Origin: Asterochloris sp. CNOR1
Lineage: Eukaryota > Chlorophyta > Trebouxiophyceae > Trebouxiales > Trebouxiaceae
DNA: 64,000 nt
NCBI GenBank assembly: GCA_963969365.1
Contig: OZ017756.1
Coordinates: 372,001-436,000 of the forward strand
Direction of reading: 5' to 3'
In this document: piece after piece, positions 54,537 to 64,000 of the stretch
Layout of the letters: every line of letters starts with the position of its first letter
How positions within the stretch are numbered: the first letter of the stretch is position 1
Program-made: the position numbers and the translations under genes
Notes under the pieces: generated by a model
Told to the model about the DNA's origin: nothing
Databases searched by the model: none
The model's input: the letters and a program-made list of their open reading frames with translations, nothing else

Positions 54537-57500
54537 ATGGACCACCAGTCAGGAAACCTGCAGTCGCCACTGGTGGTGACTCTCCGCGCCTCTGTGTGCG
54601 GGTGGGACATTGCAATTCCCCTGTTGCCAGTGCCGCAGCAGGCAGAGGGTGCAGCCTGTGCTGCTGTCGCAAGGACAGAGGAGCTCATGAGCAGGCAGGA
54701 CAGCTGGACTGCGGTTGCCACTAGCAGCCCAGAGGTCGACAAGCTGCGCAGGTGGGCACGGCAGATCAGTGCATGCAACCTGGCAGGCTTGCGGCCTGTC
54801 TGCATAGGGTGGCGCAGTGATTGCTTGGCAGATGCCCTACATGGGCAAGCGGGCCTGATCTTTCGAGCCCACATCGATGCGACCTGAGCGCTGCCCCTGA
54901 CAGTAGGTTGCAGCGTGCAATCGCCTCATTGCAGACTGCATCTGCTGCATCCTCGCAGGCATTGTGTGCAGAACCTGCAGTCCCCAGCAGGCTGCTGCAC
55001 ATGTAGTCCCAGCAAGTAATGTACGAACACAACAACTCCAACACAACCCAGCGATGCCATGCACACTGGCCGCCTGGCTGCATTTCAATCTCATCAGCTG
55101 CAGCAGAGAATGTGCTGGTCCGGGCAGGTGCAGTGGCCTGCAGACAGATGGGTGGCATTGCCGTCTCTTTGTGCTGCATCTCATCAGTACTGCTCTTTCA
55201 GCCGCACCAGATGACCGTCTCCCTCCTGAAGCATGCCCTGCTCAACTGGGACCAGCACACACCACAATGCCCTGCAGACTGCTGAAAGGGATTGATCACA
55301 CCTCCTCTTGTCACGACAGGTCCCCCATACCAACCACACTGTGTTCTGCAGGCTGCTGCGGAAGGACCCCATCACAGCTCCTCTGCTGGAGCGCAGCCGC
55401 GCACGTGGCGTGCGTCTGGACGGCAATGCCCTCACGCGGTGGCTGGCTGCCAAGCAGGGGGATGTGGGGGCTGCCGCCGAGGCTCTGCATGCCCATGCAC
55501 AGTGGCGCGCCAGCTTCATGCCCCAGGGGCATGTCCCAGAGGTGGGCACCCCGGCTGCCTTCAACCACATGCACAACAAGCTGGCTCTGCACATTGCCCC
55601 ACAACTGGGATGCACTTGGGGACTGACACAGAGGAGCCAGCCATTTCACAGCCACACACAGAGGAGCCAGCCATTTCACAGCCACATTCACACTCACATT
55701 CACAGGGTCCCTGTGACTGTTGTCCTAGGTATACTGCTGTCCCTGCAGCAAGGACAAGTTTTGAGCGGGGCACAGTGATACCCCTCTCAAACCAGTGCAT
55801 TCTCCTTGGACTGTCCCGCTGCGATGCTGTCATGGAGAAACTCCAGGCCGGTGAGCTGCTGAGTACGAGCCAATGGCAGTGATCTGGTCCTGCTGTCTGC
55901 AGGGTCGTCATTGCGCTGGCAGTGTTTACTGCCCAGGGTGATCTTCATGTACATCAAGTGAATTTTCAGGCCAAGCAAACTGTGGTGTGTGTCCATACCT
56001 TGCAGCTGGCAGCCACCCTGTGCCCAAAACAGCAGCCAGCTTGAACCTTATCTCTGCCCCTTGGCTCACCTCACAAGCCTCATCCCTCTGGCTGCCTGCT
56101 GCAGGGGGAGATTACCAACGAGCTGGCCGCCCGCAAGGTTCTCCTGCAGGGGAACGATCGGCATGGGCGCCCTGTTGTGGTTGTGTATGCCGCACGTCAC
56201 GACATGCATAGCAGGGATCCTGAGGAGACCAAGCGCTTCATCTGCTATGTTCTGGACAACGTGTGCGCAATGGCTGCACCGGAGAACCAGTTTGGGCAGT
56301 TCCTGTGCCTGTTTGACTTGGCAGGTGGGTCCTGGTCACAGACACGTCCGTGGCTTTGGCATAACGAATTGCATTGTCAGGGGTTTGCTGTGCTTGCTTG
56401 GCGTGGATGGTGGTCCTCCATGGGCGTGCACGGGACTGCAGCGCCACGGTGCTTCAGGGCACCCCTTCTGCCTGTGTGACCTTGTGAGTGTCTTCGCTCT
56501 TTCCACCGCCAGCCAGGTGGTGTGCAGCGTTTGCCTCAAAAGGCTAAAGGGTTCTGCTGCTCCTGCCAGGACTCATCCCTGTGTGCACAATGGTTGTACA
56601 GCACAACTCTGGTAGGTGGGGGCGTCATCTCTGCCTGCGGCAAGCTCAGCCATCCAGTGTGGGGTGTGTAGAGGACGTGGCAGATGAAACAGGCTGTTTT
56701 GTGGGCCCACAGGATCTGACTGTCCGCACTTCATGTCCAAGCACTAGCTCTGCCCACTGGACTCTACCCTGCAGCACACCGAGCAGATGCGTGCCTCTGC
56801 AGCCTGCCTTGAGTCCACTGCTATGCACCTCCACCTGCGAGGTGCGCCACCTGGGTGTTACAGCGGCTGTGTCAAGCATCGTGATGCTGCCTGCCTGCAG
56901 GTCTGCGCATGCGCAATCTGGATGTGGGCGCCCTCACAGCCATCTTTGACCTGCTCCAACAGCACTACCCAGAGCGTCTGGGGGAGCTCTGGTTTCTGAA
57001 TGCACCTTTCCTGTTCTGGGGCCTCTGGTCTGTGGTCAAGCCCTGCGTCAAACCCTCCACGCGGGAGAAGATCCGGTTCCTCAGCAACTCTGAGAAGGGG
57101 GAGCTGCTGGCGCAGACCATCCCTGCCAGCGTGAGTGGCATGTCGTCGACACGGCAAACCTGGTGGTGTGGGTGTGGCAGTACACCCTGCCAGTGTGCAT
57201 GGGTATGTGAGATGCAGCTGCTGTCTGTCTGCCTGTGAGCATGCGTGGTGGCGGTCCATTAGTACGCCTTCTGCGTCAACATCATCTGTGCATGGCTTCC
57301 CCTGCCCTGCAATATGAGCCTCCCTCACAGCCACCCTGCATGCAAGCGCAGGCCACACGAGGATGAGGTGTATAGGTGTTCACTTGACTGCAGGTCCTGC
57401 CCCAGCAGTACGGCGGCCTTGCAGAGCCCATGCCAGTGGAGGAGGCTGTGGCCCATGTCAGAGCGGCAGCGGCAGGCGCTGCACGGGAGCAGGCCAGCCG

Positions 57501-59275
57501 AAAGGCTGACCAGGCACCCGCAGCTGCAGAGGATGTGGGGCGCATCCGCGGCGCTGGCAGGTCAGTCACCCTGCTTGTCCTCGCTGTCCTGGAGTAGGGC
57601 TAGACCTGCAGTGTTAACGGACATGGACTGGCACGCCAAAAATGAAACGGCGCCCAGGCAGGATGCTGCGCGCACCAGAATGCCATCAACCTTCTCAGGG
57701 TCTGTGATACAGCAGGCTGCCGAGTTGACTGAGAGAAACAAAGCTGTGCTACCCCATGGCAGGGTGAAACAGCTCAAAACAGCCTCGTCTTGTTTTGGCA
57801 TAAGGCAGGTTGAGCATGCTAGGGCAAGCCGTTGTCGCGTGCTGCCTTGCCAGCATTTGGTAAGCATTCTTTGTGTAGGAGCCTGGCTTCGCTGGTGTCT
57901 TTGTGGGCTGCAGTGGCATCTGTTAGAATGGTCAAAAGACAGCTGATGCCATCTGGGTCACCTGCTGCTCAGCTGCTGTGCTGCACATTCTTTTCATGTC
58001 TTCTTCAGAGCTGGCGCCCTGCAGAGCCATCAGTCAGTGGGCCCCTGCCGCCCAGGCTTCCTGCGGCGTTCAAGCCCCAGACACTGCACTGCCTCCGCCT
58101 GCCTTGCCTGCTGCCCCCCCGCCCCCAGTCCCAGCCCGGTTTCTGCCTGCAGGGCCATTAGCCGGTGGGCCTCCGCGAGCGCAGGCTTCCTGCGCCGCCA
58201 CAACCCCGTGCACTCCATTTCAGAGTCCCACACCTTGGCCCGCGTGCGGGGATGGCGCCCCTGGCCCCTGGGGCAGAGGCAGCAGCCCACCGCCGCGACC
58301 GGCGGCAGCCAGCTGGTGGCGGGGAGGGCAGGCAGCGGGAAGCTCAGCGGGGAGGAGCAGGGGCCGGAGGGGCGCTTGGTCCCCCTGCTGACCCTGCTCA
58401 TGCCCCAGACGCTGCTGGTCGTCATCCTCAGGAAGGCCCAGCAGGTGACCATCACCTCACACTGTCTGCCGCTGTTCTAAAGCTCATGGCGTCCACTCCA
58501 TGTGGTGCTGGTGGTCAGTACAGACATCGTGCAGCATGTGGGACATCCTGCCGTGTTGCCCTGCTGGCATCTCTGCTACCCATCAAGCTCAGTCCGACGT
58601 TGCTTCCCTCACTTGTCCTCCAAGCGCTGCTGTCGGCCTGGAGCCACGCCTGCAGCCTACCGCTGCCCAGACAGCCGTGCGCAAGAGAAGCATGCTGCTG
58701 CCAAGCCCTGCATGATGTTCTGCTGTGTCCCATATACAGCAAGCCCTAGCTTGACGCAGGGAAACTGCACAGCAGCCTCCTGCTGCCCACTGAGCCCCAC
58801 ATGAAGCGTCTCCCTACTCCCTGCTGCGCAGGCGCTGCAGTGGGCATGGAGTCACGCCCGCAGCCGCCACCTGATCGAGGGCGCCAAGCCGCCGCCCGGC
58901 ATCCTCGTCACAGAGTGCTCGCCTCGGCGGCTCAGCAGTCCCGCCAGCAAGCGGGTCCGCTTCGCTGATGAGTCCCTGCCCTCAGGGGGCATGTCCGGCA
59001 GCAGCAGTCAGGAAGCCGCCTCAGGCAGCCCAGTGCATGCTGTCATGCCTGCCAGCTGGTCGGCAGACACATCCCTGAGCGTGGCTGTGGCTGCCAGCAC
59101 CTGCGGGGACGGGCTGCACTCAGTCTGCTGTAGCAGCCCCAAAGGGTCCGGGCAGGGTTATTCAGCAAGCAGAGCTCAATCAGAGTACCATCGCCAGCAG
59201 CACCAGAAGCGTCGGCTGCGGCTCATGTGGGAGGCCTCTCTGCAGGCAGCCCGCCGGCCAGGCTTTGCCTGCTGA
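54537..59275 (+). CDS. SEC14-like CRAL-TRIO lipid-transfer protein
   Basis: Lipid-binding protein of the SEC14 family, which exchanges phosphatidylinositol and other lipids between membranes. Exons: 54537-54751, 55352-55541, 56105-56324, 56901-57130, 57394-57560, 58153-58444, 58832-59275; all junctions are in phase, total 585 residues. Residues about 65-135 form the helical CRAL-TRIO N-domain (VDKLRRLLRKDPITAPLLER, then WLAAKQGDVGAAAEALHAHA). Residues about 136-310 form the lipid domain (GNDRHGRPVVVVYAARHD, FLCLFDLAGLRMRNLDVG, FDLLQQHYPERLGELWFLNA, PFLFWGLWSVVKP, ending VLPQQYGGLAEPMPVEEA), with the usual PERL and QYGG blocks. The remaining half is Ala/Ser/Arg-rich, with a hydrophobic patch LTLLMPQTLLVVILRK (about 425) and a tail with HLIEGAKPPPG. 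A start at 54444 is possible. No GOLD domain was seen. Two introns carry ghosts of the next exon's start. Confidence 0.9.
55250..55390 (+). repeat. Ghost of the second SEC14 exon start
   Basis: The acceptor AG ending at 55351 is followed by GCTGCTGCGGAAGGACCCCA. A copy with AG ending at 55276 is followed by ACTGCTGAAAGGGATTGATC. The match continues through ATCACAGCTCCTC / ATCACACCTCCTC. Spacing is 75 bp. Confidence 0.8.
55625..55690. repeat. Two copies of a 30-bp intronic tandem repeat
   Basis: GAGGAGCCAGCCATTTCACA at 55631 and 55661, perfect over about 28 bp. A short run of CACATTCA units follows. Confidence 0.92.
58018..58225 (+). repeat. Ghost of the sixth SEC14 exon start, 128 bp upstream
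   Basis: The real acceptor ends at 58152 (CTGCAG, then GGCCATTAGCCGGTGGGCCT). The copy's acceptor ends at 58024 (CTGCAG-like GCAG, then AGCCATCAGTCAGTGGGCCC). Both continue with CAGGCTTCCTGCG and GTGCACTCC / CTGCACTGC. Confidence 0.85.
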
Positions 59276-60022
59276 TGGCGAGCTCTGCAGCCTCAGGAAC
59301 TACTCTTACCATGTCGGAAGGTCACCGTCAGCAGGCTCCCTCCTCGGTGGTACCCAACACATTGAGTGACATACCCCAGTGTCTGGTGCAGTTTAGAAGC
59401 AGCTTTGGCAGGGTGCAGTCAGTCCCGCAGGACGATATAGCAAGGCAGGATGCCAGCCAGCTGGCTGGTACGGCAGCAGCAGGAGTGCAGTCAAACATTC
59501 AGTTTCCTCGTAACTCGATGCCTGAGAGCACCAATACCATCAGCAAGGCTCTTGCCTGGATATTGCGCTTTACTGTATGCACAATTCGGTGTTTGGCCCA
59601 CTTGCCACCTGGCATTAAGTGCAGTAATGATGAATTGAAACTGCTGTGAGGTGATCTCACTGACTTTGTCAGACTCTTGGGGCAGGTGACAGCAACAGCT
59701 TCAAAATTAGTTGGCCTATGTTGGATATGCAGTCTGCCCCATGTTGAGGATGGGGCTCTGCAGGCAGGCCTTCAGAGGGGTCCTGCATGCCACCTGATCG
59801 CTTCGGGCGGGCAGCACACACTGCGCCCCTGAGCCTGCTGCATGGGGGGCACTGCAGTCCTCACAACAAGGCATAGTGAACCTGCTGGCTACTCAACTGT
59901 GCTCTGCTGCAGCACAACAACTCCAAAGCTCCTCAGCAGGCTGGAGCCTCTGCTGCACGTAGCACTGCTCAGCCTTGAAGCCACACGGGGCTTCTGGCAC
60001 CACAGCATCCAGCACATGGCCA
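59276..60022. other. Intergenic between two convergent genes
   Basis: This holds the 3' UTRs of the SEC14-like gene and the RINT1-like gene. I see no coding signature, RNA gene or repeat. A plus frame at 59227-59649 overlaps the end of the SEC14 gene and looks like a shadow. Confidence 0.5.
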
Positions 60023-63000
60023 CTACATCCTCTGCCGCAGGACGAAATGTGCCTGCTGGCTGCTGAGACGCACTATGCCAAGCTGCTTGAGCTGCTGGCG
60101 GGCCGGCAGGCCATCCACATCTGCTGTGAGGACCTGCTGCAGCTCAGACACCATGTCGCTATCCAGCGCCAAGAGTTTGGCAGAGTCCAAGAGCTCCTTG
60201 AAGTGGGCTTCAGGGCGCCGCGTGTAGGGCTGGAAGGTTGCCACCAGGGCTTGAACGTCTGTCAGCCACTGCTGGCCGCCCTGCAGCACAGAAACCGGAA
60301 GGCTTGATGCTCAAGCAGACAATGCTGCCCATCTTACTCAGTCCACTGGGGACTGCATCAGACAGGCTTACTTCTGGCTCAGGATAACCTCATGTGAAGA
60401 CATTACCGGACATGTTTGCCAACCTCCTGAGTAGGATGCTCACTGACATGACAGTTGATTGCTGCCCTTTGGAGCTCCAAGGGGGATTTCATACTTAGAA
60501 ACGCTCACCTCCTGGCTAAAGACTGCCTGGATGGAAACATCGTTGTACAGCATTCGGTTGGCTGCTGCAGCAACCACGCGCCAGGTCTCCCTGAAGACAA
60601 CCTGATCCAGGTGGGAGCTTAGCAGCTGCATGGACTGCTCCAGGTGGGAGATTGCGGGGGCCAGTCTTCTAGAGACGGTGCCTTGCCTGCAACACAGGGG
60701 AGCCCAGGTCTTTCAAGGACTGCTCAGCAATGGATCCACTGCAGGGTGCAGCACTGAGAGGCGGTCTCTGCAGCCAGGAAGGCCTGCCTCAGGAGAAGCT
60801 CAAGCTGCCTAATGTCGGGGCGTAGTCTTGTAGAGACAGTGCCTGGCTTGCAGCAGGGCAGAAGCTGCACTGTCAATAAAAACATGGAGGGCAGGCACAG
60901 GGCATTGTGGCATCAACTTGTCTTTTGTAAATGTTCGTCTGGGCCACCAGAGCTCAGGGTAACTCCAGCTCAACTGAAGGCCCAATGCCCAGTACATCGC
61001 AAACCAGGCATTATGGCCTACACGCCAGCCACCAAGATATGCAGTTGGGCCCCATTCAAACCAGAGCGTTCAGCGCTACTTTGGGGATGTTGACCCTCCC
61101 CTCAGCTTCTGAGGCTTTGCACCTCTGCCAAAAATTCACGATCCCATTGACAAGAGCTGATGAGTGGAGCAAGGGTCTGGATGCCAGGGGAAGCAGGTGC
61201 CAGGCCTTCAAGCACAATCACTGGCCCCAGCATTGTACCTCCCTGTGTGAGCAGGGCGTTGCGCCCCACACAGCTCACCTCGGTACCTCTGGACCCGCTG
61301 CAAAGTCTGCAAGGCTCAGCTTGCGCCGGTAGGCCGCGCTGTCCTGCTTAAAGTCCGCAACTACCGCCCGCGCCACCTTCAGGGCCCACTTGCGCCAAAA
61401 CGTCCCGAACAGGCGCGCCTCTGCCTCCATCAGACTCTCTTGGCTGTGGGCACCGGCGGCGCTGCTGGGCCCTGCGCAATGTACACATCGCGGGAGTGGA
61501 TTGCCTGACGATGGAGTCGCGCTTGCCAATGCAACAGTGTGGACCCCTGCTGCACATCTGACGTTGATGCAGGCATATTGGCCAAACATTCTTGGCTGTG
61601 AGCCCCTGCTGCACTTCACCAGCTAGACCATCTCTGCACATATTAGTTCAGGGGGGGCCACTGCCCGCCCCAGCAGGTTTGCATGTAGTCTGTGGTGCAG
61701 CTGCCCATCCCCCTCAGCAGAGCATGAACGTGCTCCATTGTGGGACGATGCCCCACCTGACTCAGCAGTGGCAGTCACCCGCCCGAGCAGGCTGTCCTGC
61801 TGGCTGCCCTCCATGCTGGAGTCTACCTCCTCCTGCAGACCGTCTAAGCCCAGATCTGTTGGAAAGGCATCTGGACGGGGCTGCTGATTCAGCAGCACCA
61901 CTGCGCGTGACTCCTGCAGGTGCAGGACACAGCTGGGCGCCAGCAGTGCTGGAAGCGCAGTCTGCAGCGCCACAGAGAGCTGAGCACACAGGATGGCATG
62001 TCAATTCACGGGTCTTGCCCGCAAGCCTCGTGGCAGAACAGTCTGTGGACAACAGGCATGCAGGAACACCACAATCGTGGCAGCCTTGCTGGGCAGATGG
62101 ACGGCGCACTCGTGCTGCTGGTCAAGCCCTGACTGGACAGCGAACACAACACGCTGCAGCCATTGCACAGGGGCAGTGCGATTGACGACTATGCCACAAA
62201 ACCATTACTCAAGTGGCCTACTGCAGTGAGAGGGCACTGTGCATGCAAGTCTCTGACTTGCCAGCAGCACCATTGCACTGCAGCCAAGAGTGTGAGGGCA
62301 CAATGCTGGCGGAGCAGCACCTGAAGGGCCTGCTGCAGGAAGTGGGCGCTGTTGACGTAAGCCGCCACACGCGGGGCCCAGTGAGGGGACGCCAGGTCGC
62401 GCATGTCTTCGGCGCCCTTGCACAGGCGGGCGAGGCTCACCCGAAATATCCTGACCAGGGCCTGCAGGGCAGCCAGCTGGGTCTCAACTCTGAGGCCAGC
62501 CTGCAGGACCAGTGCAGGCTTGCCAACAGACATTTGCTGACCCTAGGGGTTCACCAACATGGCCCAGTCTGACGTCCATGTAGGTGTGAACATCAACAGA
62601 GAACAGCTTTGCATGAGGCAAAGAGAGGGCCTGTGTGCTTTGAACCACCCAGATACCACCCAGGGGCTGATGGGGCCTCTTGACAGCTATGTCAGTGGAA
62701 GGTTTCGTTGTTGACCGTGGGACACGTGCTGCAAAGGCGGCGCGGCAGTCTGCACACCATGAAACAGATATGCGGCTGACTTGTCAGGTGTTGTGGTTGC
62801 AGGCAAAGTTGCTCACCCGGGGGACAGCTGCTGTGAAGGCTGCCCGGCTGTCTGCATCGTGCAGCCACATGGCGCGCCGGCACAGCATTGCTGCCTGCTG
62901 CAGGACGCCCTCTGCACAGACGGGGGGCCAGAGTTCCTGCTGCCATGCAGGTGTCTGCCTGCAGCATCAACCAAGCCACAACATGAGCAGGCTGCACAAC

Positions 63001-64000
63001 AGGCCATGTGTAGCAAGCTCAGGTCAGGCAAGCTTGGCTGAGCACACAAGTGAGTCTGGACAGTGACAGCATCAGCCAAGCCAGAGAGTTGCCAGGCACC
63101 ACATGCAGGCAGCAGGGTATGGTGTCTGTAACATTTGAGACCTGACAGACATGCTGCCGGCAGCTCAATACATGAGGTGAGGGCAGACTGTGTGGAAAAG
63201 GCAGAGCTGCCTGGTGCTAGTGGCTCTGTCTTTTGGCAGCACCAACAGCAGCACAAGCCAGTCCAAGATGGAGGCACTGGCGGTCTGGTAGCAGGATGCT
63301 GGTGGATGCTTAGATGCACAGGCGCTTGGGACACCCATCAAAAGGTCAGGAAAGGGTGCAGGTTGGCGTACCTGCTGCTGTCAGAGCCGCCCAAGGCACC
63401 CTGGCTGCCCCAGGCAGACTGCGCAGGCTCCCAAGCGCTTTCTGCATCCAGGCTCTGCACAGGCCAGAGGTTTGTGCCTCAGTGAGGCACTCTGCAGGCA
63501 TACCTTGACCTGGCAGCAGTTTTTGTGATGATGCAGCTGCCTGAACTTCCCGGGCAAGCCTCTGCGTACCCTGTCGACTTTCAGGCGCATCAGACACATA
63601 TTGCAGGCCAGATTCCAACATGAAGGGTCAAGCAGGACCTGGATGCTGCGGGCAGCAGCTGGATGCTTCATGCAGCACGTTGTCCTGAGGAAAGCAGATG
63701 CCACACAGAGTCCTCCAATGGCAACACAGCCACACACGGCATTCATCTGCCCCACAGCAGCTGCTGTCTCATCTGCACACTGACGCACCTCCTGCAGCTG
63801 CTTGCGAGCCTCGGCCTCCTCTGCTGCCAACCAGGGCTGCTGCCACGTGTCGCGCTCACAGATGACCTCCAGGCAGCTCCCTTCAGCCCACAGGTGCGGT
63901 CCTGCAGCAATGCAAATAGCACACTTGTTGCTCTTGTTATAGGAACGCACTTGCTTTGCTCTTGCGCCCTTGCTGCGTGCTGTTGTGCACAGCAATGCGA
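60023..64000 (-). CDS. RINT1/TIP20/MAG2-like Golgi-ER tethering factor, 5' partial
   Basis: C-terminal half of a Dsl1/NRZ-complex subunit (RINT1 in animals, TIP20 in yeast, MAG2 in plants) that tethers retrograde vesicles at the ER. The last exon, 60023-60290, reads TDVQALVATFQPYTRRPEAH then FKELLDSAKLLALDSDMVSE and ends VLRQRM-stop, matching the FxxYxxRPExxFKxxxEACxLL block of the family. The previous exon (about 60510-60665) has LLSSHLDQVVFRETWRVVAA. Further exons lie near 61290-61430 (LFGTFWRKWALKVARAVVAD), 61750-61970, 62310-62500 (helical, ALVRIFRVSLARLCKGAEDM), 62812-62900 and 63750-63900 (CERDTWQQPWLAAEEAEARK). The gene runs off the right end, so the N-terminus is missing. Middle exon borders are approximate. 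Family call is good but rests mainly on the C-terminal two exons. Confidence 0.75.
60645..60860 (-). repeat. RINT1-like exon start copied 162 bp upstream
   Basis: CAGTCTTCTAGAGACGGTGC (about 60661) and TAGTCTTGTAGAGACAGTGC (about 60823), each followed by CTTGCCTGCAAC / CTGGCTTGCAGC. The first codes for GTVSRRL at the start of an exon. Confidence 0.78.
62712..62875 (-). repeat. RINT1-like exon end copied about 100 bp downstream
   Basis: The exon end near 62815-62870 (minus: DADSRAAFTAAVPR, then donor GTGAGCAA) has a decayed copy at 62712-62762. GTGGGACACGTGCTGCAAAG compares with GGGGGACAGCTGCTGTGAAG. Confidence 0.75.

Noticed and set aside
1-64000. Transposons or virus-derived elements
   Set aside because: No transposase, reverse transcriptase, integrase or capsid motifs, no long terminal repeats and no long inverted repeats were seen. 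All repeats are short and local.

Overview
The window looks like nuclear DNA of a green alga (chlorophyte). It is moderately GC-rich, every recognisable gene is split by many spliceosomal introns, and both strands are densely used. The plant-type alpha-glucan water dikinase (GWD) points to a starch-storing plastid lineage. The transition-zone gene B9D1 suggests that the organism, or at least its lineage, builds cilia or flagella. I cannot assign genus or class.

Layout, left to right: (1) 214-4035 (+), 3' part of a mitochondrial-type SUV3 RNA helicase; (2) 4308-7667 (-), a Raf/TKL-like protein kinase with a DFD motif; (3) 7852-17472 (-), a large unrecognised coiled-coil and low-complexity protein; (4) 18674 to about 30300 (-), a bacterial HrpB-type DEAH helicase; (5) 31865-34281 (-), an RTA1-like seven-TM protein; (6) 35204 to about 51592 (-), GWD with two CBM45 starch-binding modules; (7) 51975-52529 (+), an MPP6 (MPHOSPH6) exosome cofactor; (8) 52933-54196 (-), B9D1; (9) 54537-59275 (+), a SEC14/CRAL-TRIO protein; (10) 60023 to the window end (-), C-terminal half of a RINT1/TIP20/MAG2 Golgi-ER tether. 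Genes 7/6 and 9/8 are head-to-head pairs with short shared upstream regions; 1/2, 7/8 and 9/10 converge. I resolved complete exon chains with matching phases for the kinase (430 aa), RTA1 (289 aa), MPP6 (164 aa), B9D1 (181 aa) and SEC14 (585 aa), and for the visible part of SUV3 (447 aa). The genes do not form a pathway; this is a typical mixed eukaryotic neighbourhood.

The most unusual signal is a recurring structural one. In nearly every gene, on both strands, an intron next to an exon carries one to three decaying tandem copies of that exon's edge together with its splice site, usually 37-130 bp apart (some up to about 300 bp). Clear cases are four acceptor copies in SUV3 (1-240), four in GWD (36640-36786), two donor copies in RTA1 (33061-33193) and an 88 percent identical ghost in GWD (39994-40164), with about 20 more. 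At least two introns, in SUV3 and RTA1, appear to be GC-AG with an AG|GCAAGT donor. I saw no convincing transposon, virus-derived element, rRNA, tRNA or CRISPR array.
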